Shown here: positions 53,902 through 62,562 of the stretch, piece after piece | Layout of the letters: the number at the start of each line of letters is the position of its first letter | Numbering within the stretch: position 1 is the first letter of the stretch | Source: Candidatus Kuenenia stuttgartensis | Lineage (GTDB): Bacteria; Pseudomonadota; Alphaproteobacteria; SMXS01 | Direction: 5' to 3' | Length of the DNA: 64,000 nucleotides | Assembly (NCBI GenBank): GCA_943329845.2 | Contig: CALQFM020000009.1 | Span: 19,867 to 83,866 of the forward strand | Made by a program: the position numbers and the translations under genes | The notes under the pieces: model-generated | Databases searched by the model: none | Told to the model about the DNA's origin: nothing | The model's input: the letters and a program-made list of their open reading frames with translations, nothing else

Positions 53902-54368
53902 GGACCGCCCCTGATCGGAATGCTTCAGGCAGGTTGGCTGCCGAAAGCGCATGCTGGACTCCCCGTCCGGCGGCAGTGCTGCCACCAGCCAGTTGCCCGG
54001 AGACGTTAGCTGCTTTTCAACCCAAAGAGAACACGGGTTTTGCCTCGACGCACGGCAGGGCGGCGGCACCAGACGGCACCCGGCCCTATCCGGTACAACA
54101 TCCTTTGGATAAAAAGCCTTGCGGGACTATCCTTGCTTTCGAATTCAACTGCACAACAGGAAGGTGCGCGCCGGACCGACAGCCGCCAACGTCGTGGAAT
54201 CGCTGGCCAGGCCGCCGACGAGGGTGGTTGAAATCAGCCAAACCCACGATAGTGTCGTCCCGGCGCTACCGGATGAACCAGCTCGGATCGATCGGACATG
54301 ATGCACGAGACCGGCAAACAGCTTCTGGGGGAAGACGCCGCGCCGTTGCGCGAGGTGGAGCCTGTACG
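53902..54368. other. Divergent regulatory region of the signalling block
   Basis: 467 bases between the GPP34-STAS unit (minus) and the ATPase-chemosensory operon (plus). No gene is seen. The stretch 54090-54160 is less GC-rich than its flanks and could hold promoters, but no clear sigma70 boxes were found; an alternative sigma factor may be used. Confidence 0.45.
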
Positions 54369-54812
54369 ATGAGCCTGGAGTTCCAGACGGTCATGGCCAA
54401 CGACCTGGCTGACCTCGGCCGGCTGCCGCCGCAGATCGAGGCGTTCGCCGAGCAAGCCGAGCTGCCGCCGGATGTGGCCATGCATATCGACATCGTGCTC
54501 GACGAGTTGCTGGTCAATACCATCAGCTATGGCTATCCGGACGGGCGTGCGGGCAAGATCAGCCTGCGGATGCAGGTGGATGACGAAGTGACCATCGTCA
54601 TCGAGGACGATGGCGACGCCTTCGATCCGCTCTCGGTCGACACGCCCGACCTGGAAGCCGACCTGGAGCACCGCGAGATCGGCGGGCTCGGCGTCCATTT
54701 CGTGCGCACCATGATGGATACCGTCGACTATCAACGGATAGACGGCGTCAACCGCCTCACTCTCACCAAACAGCTTTCAAGGTCAGGCCAGCACCATGCA
54801 AGCAACAGCTGA
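54369..54812 (+). CDS. RsbW/SpoIIAB-like ATP-binding regulatory protein
   Basis: A 147-residue GHKL ATPase. The N box is IVLDELLVNTISYGYPDG, the G1 box EDDGDAFDPL and the G2 box EIGGLGVHFVRTMMD. These are the motifs of anti-sigma factor serine kinases. The ATG at 54369 has GGAG eleven bases before. The gene overlaps the next (chemoreceptor) by 17 bases, tying it to the chemosensory operon. A STAS protein, the usual substrate of such kinases, is encoded by the divergent unit. Confidence 0.9.
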   Translation: MSLEFQTVMANDLADLGRLPPQIEAFAEQAELPPDVAMHIDIVLDELLVNTISYGYPDGRAGKISLRMQVDDEVTIVIEDDGDAFDPLSVDTPDLEADLEHREIGGLGVHFVRTMMDTVDYQRIDGVNRLTLTKQLSRSGQHHASNS

Positions 54813-56931
54813 AACGCCGCGCAAGGGGCTCCACTGGAAATGGCTCAGCCGCCTGGGGATCAGGGGCAGGCTGGCGCTGATGGGCCTGCTGCCCATGGCC
54901 GTGCTGCTCACGGCGCTGGTTGTCCTTCAAGGCTGGATCCTGTTCGATGCCCACCGCAAAGGCGTCGAAGACCTTCTTGAAATGGAAGTGCACGAAGTCG
55001 CCATGATTTATGACGGCTCGGCCAGGGTCGCCAACACTGTTCCGCAGGTGATGGCCCTGGCACAGGAGAACGGCCTGTTCGGCAAGCGGCACGAATCTCT
55101 TGAGTTCCACCGCGCCGTCCTCGAGGCCTTTCCCGAATTCCTGGGCACGGCGCTATCCTACGAGCCCAACGCGGACGGCCAGGACGCGTCGTTCAAGCCG
55201 CAGGCGTCGGAGACGGAGCTCAATTCCCTCGACGATCAGGGGCGCCTGATCGCCTATTGGTATCGCGACGCCCGTGACGGCAACGCGATCAAGCTGTCGC
55301 CGCTGAGCGGGCTGGACAGCAGCTTCTACTATCGCGGCGTCAAGAACCGCTTCGCCAACCAGCTGGAATCCGCCGGCGTGGCGATCGAGGGCGGCCTGAG
55401 CAAGCTGTGGCACGATCCGGCATCCGGCGGCACCAGCCCGATCAGGCCGATGATCACCGAGCCATACATGTACGAAGGCAAGCTGATCGTCGAGCACGCG
55501 TTCCCGATCACCATCGACGGCAAGTTCCAGGGCGTCACCTCGGCGGACCGTTCGCTGGACTGGATCGAGGAGTATCTGAAGAAGCAGCGCCGCTATGAGG
55601 GCGCCGAACTGATCCTGATCAGCGAGCGTGGCCGCATCATCGCCGACACCTCGGACTCTGCCGCGCGCACCCGCAAGATAGAGGACACGCCGCGCGCGAG
55701 GGTGCTGGAGGCGATCTATACCGGCGCCGAACGCTACTTCACGGTCGAAGAGGATCCCGTCACCAGCCACAACGCCTATTTCGCCGCGGCGAAAATTCCC
55801 ACCAATGGCTGGCGGCTGGTGATGGTGGTCCCGGAATCGGCCGTGCTGGCGCCCGCATGGAAGGGTTTGCGCTGGTCCATGCTGGCGGCGGCGGTCGGCG
55901 CCATTCTGCTGATTTACCTGGTGGCCAGGCTCATCAACGACGTTGCGACCCGGATGGGCGTCGCGGCGGGCGCCGCCGAGCGCGTGGCGCATGGCGACCT
56001 GACCGTGATCGTCCCCGAAGGCGGCAACGACGAGTCCGGGCGGCTGCTGACGGCGGTGGGCACCATGGTGTCGTCGCTGACCAGCCTGGTGCAGCGGATC
56101 AAGCTTGCCAGCGTGCAGCTGGTGTCGACCGCGACCGGCATCGCCGCCATCTCGCGCGAGCAGGAGGGCAACGTGACCGACCTGGGCGCGTCGTCGAGCC
56201 AGATCGCTGCCGCCGTGCGTGAGATCGGCGCGACCTCGGTGGAGCTGTCGAAGACCATGGGCGAGATCACCGACGCCACCGAGGCCACGGCGAGCCTCGC
56301 CGGCCGCGGCCAGTCGTCACTGGCCAGCATGGAACGGGCCATGGGCGGCCTGGGCCAGGCGACCTCGACCATTTCCGAGAAGCTGTCGGTGATCAGCGAC
56401 CGCGCCACCAATATCGGCTCGGTCGTCACCACGATCACCAAGGTGGCCGACCAGACCAATCTGCTGTCGCTGAACGCAGCGATCGAAGCCGAGAAGGCCG
56501 GCGAAGCGGGCCGCGGCTTCGCCGTCGTCGCCCGGGAAATCCGCCGCCTCGCCGACCAGACCGCCGTCGCCACCCTCGATATCGACAACCTGGTGCGCGA
56601 GATGCAGTCGGCGGTGTCGAGCGGGGTGATGGAGATGGACCGGTTCACCGAGGAGGTGCGCCGCAGCGTCGCCGACGCGGGCGCGGTCGGCGAGCAGTTC
56701 GCCGCCATCCTGGAGCAGATCCAGACCCTGTCGCCGCGCCTCGCCGCACTGCATGACGGCATGCAGTCGCAGAACGTCGGCGAGCAGCAGATCAACGAGG
56801 CGATGCTGCAGCTGGTCGACATCGCGCGGCGGTCGGCGGATTCGCTGCAGGATTTCCACCAGTCGGCCGACCAGCTCAATGCAGCGGTCGCCTCGCTGGA
56901 ATCCGAGCTGGGGCGGTTCAAGACAGAGTAA
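54796..56931 (+). CDS. Methyl-accepting chemotaxis protein (dCache type, WspA-like position)
   Basis: A 711-residue chemoreceptor. TM1 (about 28-52) and TM2 (about 358-378) enclose a large periplasmic sensor of ~300 residues of double-Cache type. A HAMP domain (about 380-432) and a signalling domain follow. The hairpin tip is VADQTNLLSLNAAIEAEKAG, with EAGRGFAVVAREIRRLADQT. It is the first structural gene of an operon with cheW, cheR-TPR, a second cheW and cheA, the order of the Wsp surface-sensing system. Confidence 0.92.
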   Translation: MQATAETPRKGLHWKWLSRLGIRGRLALMGLLPMAVLLTALVVLQGWILFDAHRKGVEDLLEMEVHEVAMIYDGSARVANTVPQVMALAQENGLFGKRHESLEFHRAVLEAFPEFLGTALSYEPNADGQDASFKPQASETELNSLDDQGRLIAYWYRDARDGNAIKLSPLSGLDSSFYYRGVKNRFANQLESAGVAIEGGLSKLWHDPASGGTSPIRPMITEPYMYEGKLIVEHAFPITIDGKFQGVTSADRSLDWIEEYLKKQRRYEGAELILISERGRIIADTSDSAARTRKIEDTPRARVLEAIYTGAERYFTVEEDPVTSHNAYFAAAKIPTNGWRLVMVVPESAVLAPAWKGLRWSMLAAAVGAILLIYLVARLINDVATRMGVAAGAAERVAHGDLTVIVPEGGNDESGRLLTAVGTMVSSLTSLVQRIKLASVQLVSTATGIAAISREQEGNVTDLGASSSQIAAAVREIGATSVELSKTMGEITDATEATASLAGRGQSSLASMERAMGGLGQATSTISEKLSVISDRATNIGSVVTTITKVADQTNLLSLNAAIEAEKAGEAGRGFAVVAREIRRLADQTAVATLDIDNLVREMQSAVSSGVMEMDRFTEEVRRSVADAGAVGEQFAAILEQIQTLSPRLAALHDGMQSQNVGEQQINEAMLQLVDIARRSADSLQDFHQSADQLNAAVASLESELGRFKTE

Positions 56932-56936
56932 GGCAC

Positions 56937-57392
56937 ATGCTGGCGCTGCTTTTCCGACTGGGGACCGAGCATTTCGCGCTGGATCTGGCGGGCCTGACCG
57001 CGATCCTGCCGAACTCGCGCATCCGGCCGATCCCGCATGCGCCGCCGGAAATCTGCGGCGAGTTCAACTGGCGCGGCCGCATGGTGCCGGTGATCGATCT
57101 GCGCCAGATGTTCTTCGGCCAGCACTGCGAATGGCATCTGACCACGCGGCTGATCGTGTTCCGCTGGCAGGGCAAGACCCAGCGCGGCAACGTGGCGCTG
57201 CGTGCCGAAGGCATCACCGACACAGTGGAGTACCGGCCGGCGGACCTGCAGAGGCCGTCCGTCGCCAATCCCGAGCGGCCGGGGGTGACAGGTACGCTGA
57301 TCTCGGATGGCAGGGTGGTCCGGCTGATCGATCCGCAGGCGCTGGTCTGGGATTCGTTCCATGAGGTTCTGTTCCGCGAGGCCGCATCATGA
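56937..57392 (+). CDS. CheW-like coupling protein (WspB-like position)
   Basis: A 151-residue CheW domain: LLFRLGTEHFALDLAGLTAI, then GEFNWRGRMVPVIDLRQMFF and VEYRPADLQRP near the end of the second barrel. It couples the chemoreceptor to CheA. It starts five bases after the receptor gene and overlaps the next by four bases (ATGA). Confidence 0.92.
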   Translation: MLALLFRLGTEHFALDLAGLTAILPNSRIRPIPHAPPEICGEFNWRGRMVPVIDLRQMFFGQHCEWHLTTRLIVFRWQGKTQRGNVALRAEGITDTVEYRPADLQRPSVANPERPGVTGTLISDGRVVRLIDPQALVWDSFHEVLFREAAS

Positions 57393-58558
57393 GCGCCGCC
57401 CACGGCGCGCAAGCGCTCGGAACCGTGCGCACCTTGCTGTGCGATGCCGCCGGACTCGACGCGCAGGTGATGACCGATAGCTGGCTGGGGTCGATCATCG
57501 ACCACCGGCTGCGCCAGCGCGGCATGGACTGCGCGAAATGGCTGGCCAGCCTGAAGACCGACAAGGCCGAGCAGACCGCGCTGGTCGAGCGCGCACTGGT
57601 GCATGAGACCTGGTTCTTCCGCGACGTGGCGCCGTTCGATTACCTGATCGAGCTGGCGCGCGACCGGTGGCTGCGGCGGACCGCCGCCAACCCGGTACGC
57701 ATCCTCAGCGCACCCTGCGCCAGCGGCGAGGAAGCCTGGTCCATCGCCACCACGCTGCTCGCCGCGGGCGTAGCGCCGGATGCCGTCGCGGTGGAAGCAA
57801 TCGACCTGAGCGGCGCCATGGTCAGGACCACCCAGGCCGGAATCTACGGCCCGCGCAGCCTGCGCAACCACCACGCCGATATGCTGAAGCCCTATGCGGA
57901 CACGCTGCCGGACGGCGGCGTGCGCATGGGCAAGCTGATCCGCGGCTGCGTGAACGTGTCGCAGGTGAACCTGCTGCACCTGCCGTCGGGCAAGTCCTAT
58001 GACGCCATCTTCTGCCGCAACGCGCTGATGTACATGCACGAGGCGGCGCGCAAGCGCATCGTCGGACTGATCCGGGCGTCGCTGGCGCCGGGCGCGCCGC
58101 TGTTCGTCGGCCACGCCGAGGCCGCCATGCTGATGGGCATGGGCTTCCGGTCGGCCGGGCCCAGCCGGGCGTTCTGCGTCATGGCGGGTCCAGCCGCGCC
58201 GCCGCAGGCCTGCCGCGAGCCGGCGAAACCGGCCGTCGCCGCAAGACCGGTGGCCGCGCCGATCCCGCCGGCGCCGAAGCTGCGCGAGCCCAAGCATCAC
58301 GCAGATCCGGCCGACCTGCTGCGACAGGCGAAGGCGCTGGCCGATGGCGGTGCGCTGGCCGAGGCGATGACCCCGCTGCGCCGGTTGCTTGAGGAAGATC
58401 CCATGAGCGCCGAGGGCCACGCCCTCGCCGGGCTGATCCTGGCCACGCTCAAGGACAAGCCGGGCGCGATCCGGCATCTGCGCAAGGCGCTGTTCCTCGA
58501 CCCCGGTGACGAGGCCAGCAAGGTCAGCCTCGACCATCTGCTGGGCGGCCGCTCATGA
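57389..58558 (+). CDS. CheR methyltransferase with C-terminal TPR region (WspC-like)
   Basis: A 389-residue protein. The N-terminal helical part and methyltransferase domain (1-~275) have VHETWFFRDVAPFDYL, the SAM motif LSAPCASGEEAWSIA, and YDAIFCRNALMYMHEAARKR. A Pro/Ala linker and two TPR-like helix pairs follow (LLRQAKALADGGALAEAMTP, HALAGLILATLKDKPGAIRH). The CheR-TPR fusion is typical of WspC. It methylates glutamates of the receptor. No cheB gene for demethylation is found downstream. Confidence 0.92.
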   Translation: MSAAHGAQALGTVRTLLCDAAGLDAQVMTDSWLGSIIDHRLRQRGMDCAKWLASLKTDKAEQTALVERALVHETWFFRDVAPFDYLIELARDRWLRRTAANPVRILSAPCASGEEAWSIATTLLAAGVAPDAVAVEAIDLSGAMVRTTQAGIYGPRSLRNHHADMLKPYADTLPDGGVRMGKLIRGCVNVSQVNLLHLPSGKSYDAIFCRNALMYMHEAARKRIVGLIRASLAPGAPLFVGHAEAAMLMGMGFRSAGPSRAFCVMAGPAAPPQACREPAKPAVAARPVAAPIPPAPKLREPKHHADPADLLRQAKALADGGALAEAMTPLRRLLEEDPMSAEGHALAGLILATLKDKPGAIRHLRKALFLDPGDEASKVSLDHLLGGRS

Positions 58559-59202
58559 GGGTGCCCTGCTGGCAGATCATCGGCATCGACGGCGATCGCT
58601 CCTGCCCGGAGCTGGACCTGCAGATCCACTGCCGCAACTGCCCCACCTTCGTCGACGCCGCACGCGAGTTCCTCGACCGCGCGCCGGACGAGGACTACAT
58701 CGACGAAGTCACCGGCCTGAACACCAACATGTCGAGCGGCGCGCTGCGCGACGACGGCGTGCCGATCATGACATTCCGGCTGGGGCCCGAATGGCACGGC
58801 CTGCCGGTGCGGGTGATCGAGCAGATCCATCCGGTCGCGCCGATCCGCCGGGTGCCGCACCGGAACAATCCAGGATTTCTCGGTCTCACTTCAGTCGAAG
58901 GCCAGATCGAGCTGTGCATGTCGCTGCACGCGGTGCTGGGCGTGGACGACGGCGACGGCGCGCCCGCCAGCGGTATCCGCCGTTGGCTGATGCTGAAGCT
59001 GGGCGGCGAGCGCTGGGTGGCGCCGGTGGACGAGATCAGGGGCGTGGTGCGCGTCGATCACAAGACCATCCAGCCTCTGCCCGCCACGCTGGAACGGTCG
59101 CCCGATCCGGCGAGCTCGGGCATCTTCGAGAACGACGGCCTGCGCGTGTCGCTGCTGGCGCCCGACCCGCTGCTACGCCGCTTCAGGGCGAGCCTGCAAT
59201 GA
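58555..59202 (+). CDS. CheW-like coupling protein with Cys-rich N-terminus (WspD-like)
   Basis: A 215-residue protein with a short N-terminal motif seen in WspD proteins: VPCWQIIGIDGDRSCPELDL and HCRNCPTFVDAAREFLDR, four Cys that may bind a metal. A CheW domain follows: IMTFRLGPEWHGLPVRVIEQ, FLGLTSVEGQIELCMSLHAV. It overlaps the cheR and cheA genes by four bases each. It would be a second adaptor in the array. Confidence 0.88.
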   Translation: MRVPCWQIIGIDGDRSCPELDLQIHCRNCPTFVDAAREFLDRAPDEDYIDEVTGLNTNMSSGALRDDGVPIMTFRLGPEWHGLPVRVIEQIHPVAPIRRVPHRNNPGFLGLTSVEGQIELCMSLHAVLGVDDGDGAPASGIRRWLMLKLGGERWVAPVDEIRGVVRVDHKTIQPLPATLERSPDPASSGIFENDGLRVSLLAPDPLLRRFRASLQ

Positions 59203-61079
59203 GCATCGAGGTAGACACCGAACTGCTCGACATGTTCCGCGCGGAAGTGGAGGAGCAGATCGCCGTGCTGCAGGACGCCATCGTGGCGCTCGACGCCGGC
59301 GGGGACGCGGCCCAGCACCTGGCCACCTGCATGCGGGCGGCCCATTCGCTGAAGGGCGCGGCGCGGATCGTCGGCATCGATCCCGGCGTGCGGATCGCCC
59401 ATGCCATGGAGGATGCCTTCGAAGGCGCTCGCAAGGGAAAGTGGACACTCGACGCGCACCACATCGACCGGCTGTTGGCGGCGGGCGACTACCTGGCCCA
59501 TTTGGGCAAGATCGACGTCGCCGCCCTGCCCGGCTGGCTCGAAGAGGAAGAATCCGCCATCGCTGCGCTTATCGCTGAACTGGCGGCGATCGGCAGCGGC
59601 GAGGCTCCCGTTCCCGAACCGGTGGCTGCGCCGCCACCGCCACCGCCGCAAGCCGAGGAATACACCGCGGCGCCCGCGATCCAGATCGACGCGGAGCTGC
59701 TCGATATGTTCCGCGCCGAAGTGGAGGAACAGATCGCCGTCCTGCAGGACTCCGTGGTGGCGCTGGACGCAGGCGACGACGCGGCCCATCACCTGAGCTC
59801 GTGCATGCGCGCGGCGCATTCGCTGAAGGGCGCGGCGCGAATCATCGGCATCGACCACGGCGTCCAGCTCGCCCATGCCATGGAGGACGCGTTCGAAGGC
59901 GCGCGCCAGGGCCGGCTGGTGTTGGACGCCAGCCATATCGACCGGCTGCTGGCGGCAGGCGACTATCTCGCGCATCTGGGCAAGATCGACATGGCGGCGC
60001 TCGCCGGATGGCTGGAGGCCGAAGCGCCCGCCATCGCCGCGCTGATCGCAGAACTGGAGCTTATCGGCAAGGGCCAGCGGCCGGCGAAGGTAGCGCCACC
60101 AGCGCAGGCGCCGGCTGAGCCTGAGCCCACCGCCCACCGCCCCGCCGGACCAACGCCTGGACGCGGCCATCCCGAGCCCCCGGCCATGCAGACAGTGGAG
60201 GTGAGCACCGAGACGCTCGCCAAGTTCATGGGCGTGTCGGCGCAGGTGCTGATCGACGCCAAGCGGCTACAGGGCACGGTAGACTCGCTGCAGCAGGTGC
60301 GGCGCCGGCTGGCCCGGCTGGAACGCGCACTGGGCAGCGATTCAGGCACGGGGATCAACCGCAACTCGGCCAGCGATCTGGTGCGCGAGGAGATCGCCGC
60401 GTTGCGTGACGACTTCGCCGAACGTATCGACGAATTCGAGACCCAGTCCGGCCGGTCGCTGGTGAACGCCGACCTGCTCTATGGCGAGGTGCTGCGCAGC
60501 CGCATGCGACCCTTCGCCGACGTGGTTGGCGGCTTTCCGCGTCTGATCCGCGACGTGGCACGCCAGCTCGACAAGAAGGCCAACCTGGAGATCGTCGGCC
60601 GCAACACCCAGATGGACCGGGACGTCGCCAGCGCGCTGGATTCGCCGTTGGGGCACCTGCTGCGCAATGCCGTCGACCATGGACTCGAGATGCCGGGCGA
60701 CCGCCGCGCCGCGGGCAAGCCTGAGGAAGGCACGATCACGCTGGAGGCAAAACACAGGGGCGGCTCGCTGGTGGTCACGGTCAAGGACGACGGCAGGGGC
60801 ATCGACGTGGAGCGGCTGCGCACGAGGATCGTCGAGAAGGGTCTCGTCGATGCAGAGACCGCCGCGAGCCTGAGCGAGGCGGAAACACTGGAGTTCCTGT
60901 TCCTGCCCGGCTTCAGCACGGCGGCGCGGATCACCGACATTTCCGGCCGCGGCGTCGGCCTGACCCACGACAGCTGCCAGGAGCGGGTCGACTGCATCAT
61001 CGAGACGGTGCAGGCGGTGCAGGGCAAGCTGGCGTTCGACGACGACTGTTCGCTGGTGGAGTTCGTGTTCGCCGACTGA
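59199..61079 (+). CDS. CheA-type histidine kinase with two Hpt domains, C-terminally short
   Basis: A 626-residue protein. Two near-identical Hpt domains (about 1-125 and 160-285) each keep the phospho-His in MRAAHSLKGAARI. A Pro-rich linker, a dimerisation region and a HATPase domain follow: N box HLLRNAVDHGLE, G1 DDGRGID, F box LFLPGFSTAARIT, G2 SGRGVGL. After G2 the sequence departs from the family (THDSCQERVDCII) and stops at FVFAD. The CheW-like P5 domain and the receiver domain expected in a WspE/CheA hybrid are absent. The Hpt duplication is seen at DNA level. Confidence 0.87.
   Translation: MSIEVDTELLDMFRAEVEEQIAVLQDAIVALDAGGDAAQHLATCMRAAHSLKGAARIVGIDPGVRIAHAMEDAFEGARKGKWTLDAHHIDRLLAAGDYLAHLGKIDVAALPGWLEEEESAIAALIAELAAIGSGEAPVPEPVAAPPPPPPQAEEYTAAPAIQIDAELLDMFRAEVEEQIAVLQDSVVALDAGDDAAHHLSSCMRAAHSLKGAARIIGIDHGVQLAHAMEDAFEGARQGRLVLDASHIDRLLAAGDYLAHLGKIDMAALAGWLEAEAPAIAALIAELELIGKGQRPAKVAPPAQAPAEPEPTAHRPAGPTPGRGHPEPPAMQTVEVSTETLAKFMGVSAQVLIDAKRLQGTVDSLQQVRRRLARLERALGSDSGTGINRNSASDLVREEIAALRDDFAERIDEFETQSGRSLVNADLLYGEVLRSRMRPFADVVGGFPRLIRDVARQLDKKANLEIVGRNTQMDRDVASALDSPLGHLLRNAVDHGLEMPGDRRAAGKPEEGTITLEAKHRGGSLVVTVKDDGRGIDVERLRTRIVEKGLVDAETAASLSEAETLEFLFLPGFSTAARITDISGRGVGLTHDSCQERVDCIIETVQAVQGKLAFDDDCSLVEFVFAD
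59205..60064 (+). repeat. Tandem duplication of the Hpt-coding segment inside cheA
   Basis: The segments 59205-~59590 and 59679-~60064 are alike at the nucleotide level with an offset of 474 bases (158 codons). For example, CTGCTCGACATGTTCCGC at 59223 matches the segment beginning at 59697. Both copies keep the open frame and the phospho-acceptor His. Confidence 0.85.
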
Positions 61080-61141
61080 GCAAGACGTCACCAGGGACCA
61101 GCGGATATCGCGAACGAATAAAGCAGACCGGGAGACAGAAT

Positions 61142-62230
61142 TTGCGGCTTGAGACACTGCTTCCCCTGGGCAAGGTCGACCCAGGGCTTCGAACGCCAGA
61201 GGTGCCCTTCGATATAGCGACGGTCGCGGACAACGCGCGCATGCTGGAGGAGATCGGCTATAGCGGAATCGCGACCGAGGAAACCAAGGACGATCCGTTC
61301 GTGGTTCTCGCCCTCGCTGCCCAGGCGACGACCCGGCTGCAGTTGACGACGGCGGTCGCCATTGCCTTTCCGAGAAGCCCGACCATCACAGCGATGAGCG
61401 CGTGGACGCTGCAGAAGCTTTCGAAGGGTCGATTCACGCTCGGCCTCGGCTCCCAGGTCAAGGGGCACATCGAACGGCGCTACGGCATGAAGTGGTCGCC
61501 ACCCGGCCCCTGGATGCGCGAGTATGTCAACGCGGTCCGCGCCGTATGGGATTGCTGGCAGAACGGGACGCGGCTCAAGGTGGAGGGCCAGCACTATAAT
61601 CTCAGCCTCATGGTGCCGCTGTTCAATGCCGGCCCGATCGAGCACCCGGACATCCCGATCCACCTGGCGGCCGTAAACCCGGTGATGTGCTCGGTCGCCG
61701 GCGAGGTGGCCGAGGGCATCAGGCCTCATCCCGTATGCACGCCGTCCTACATCGAGAACGTCATGCTGCCGGCCGTGCGTGCCGGCGCGGCGAAGGCCGG
61801 CCGCTCGCTGGACGGGTTCCGCGTGTGCATGAAGCCGCTGGTCGCATCGGCGCGCACCGAGGAACAGCTTGCCGGCAAGGTGCGCGATGCCCGCGCCCGG
61901 ATCGCCTTCTACGCGTCGACTCCCGGCTATATCGGGGCGTTCGAGCATCTGGGACTGGGCGACCTGGCAAGGCGCGCCAGCATCTACTCGCGCGAGCAAC
62001 GCTGGGAAGAATTGCCCGGGATGATCTCGGACGACATTCTCGAACAGTTCGCGGTGGTCGGCACCTTTGACGAAATCGGCCGGAAGCTGGTCGACCGCTA
62101 TGCCGGACTGGTCACCGACGTCGAGTTCTCCATTGCCGTGAGCGACGACGACGACCGCGAGACGCTTCGGAAATTGGCGCGGGAAATCCAGGCTGACGAC
62201 ACTCGCGGGAGCCCGACCGGCGGGCCGTAA
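61142..62230 (+). CDS. LLM-class flavin-dependent oxidoreductase (luciferase-like)
   Basis: A 362-residue protein from a TTG start with GGGAGACAG upstream. It has the (beta/alpha)8 luciferase-like fold: LETLLPLGKVDP, MLEEIGYSGIATEETKDDPF, LTTAVAIAFPRSPTITAMSA, LSKGRFTLGLGSQVKGHIER and YGMKWSPPGPWMREYV. These fit the TIGR03617 group of F420- or FMN-dependent enzymes, mostly known from actinobacteria. The reaction is unknown. It stands alone, after the truncated cheA and before an insertion sequence. Confidence 0.88.
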   Translation: MRLETLLPLGKVDPGLRTPEVPFDIATVADNARMLEEIGYSGIATEETKDDPFVVLALAAQATTRLQLTTAVAIAFPRSPTITAMSAWTLQKLSKGRFTLGLGSQVKGHIERRYGMKWSPPGPWMREYVNAVRAVWDCWQNGTRLKVEGQHYNLSLMVPLFNAGPIEHPDIPIHLAAVNPVMCSVAGEVAEGIRPHPVCTPSYIENVMLPAVRAGAAKAGRSLDGFRVCMKPLVASARTEEQLAGKVRDARARIAFYASTPGYIGAFEHLGLGDLARRASIYSREQRWEELPGMISDDILEQFAVVGTFDEIGRKLVDRYAGLVTDVEFSIAVSDDDDRETLRKLAREIQADDTRGSPTGGP

Positions 62231-62242
62231 ACGCTGGTGCGG

Positions 62243-62271
62243 CGCACGGAGATTGCTTCATCCGTGCGGTT
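62243..62271 (+). terminator. Possible terminator of the LLM gene
   Basis: An 8-bp stem (CGCACGGA, 62243-62250, with 62261-62268) and 10-base loop is followed by GTTTC, 12 bases after the stop codon. The T-run is weak. Confidence 0.5.
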
Positions 62272-62554
62272 TCAAGAGTGATCATATCAAACGCAAAGTC
62301 ACCGAAATCCAATCCGGACTCTTTTTGGAGTGCACCCCTTGAGTGAGACACGGGAAAGGGTAACTGGTTCCCCTTGTGGAGTGCCTTAATTCAAGAAGAG
62401 GGTAAGGAGCCTCGGATCAGCCGGGCGTTCAAGATCCCCGAAACTCAAACGGATATCCAAGCCCATCTCGCTCGGGCCTAAAGCGCGGGCGCAGTCACAC
62501 CTTCCGGGCACGGAATACGGAAGTGCGTCGCCAGTTCATGCCACTGCGGCGGCA

Positions 62555-62562
62555 GGCTCGCA
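62555..62562. repeat. Left target-site duplication of the IS element
   Basis: GGCTCGCA lies directly outside the left inverted repeat. Its first six bases recur directly outside the right repeat at 63995-64000, where the window ends. An 8-bp duplication fits IS256-family elements. Confidence 0.8.

Larger units (their letters stand above)
62231..62562. other. Gene-free flank of the insertion sequence
   Basis: 332 bases between the LLM gene and the IS256-type element, noticeably less GC-rich at 62270-62420. It includes the hairpin listed separately. On the minus strand a 26-codon open tail ends at a TAG (62478-62480) and runs into the insertion point, so the element may have hit the 3' end of a gene whose other part lies beyond the window. 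That is unproven. Confidence 0.4.

Noticed and set aside
60960..61079. Frameshift in cheA restoring a P5 domain
   Set aside because: None of the frames after 60980 reads like a CheW-like domain before the next gene.
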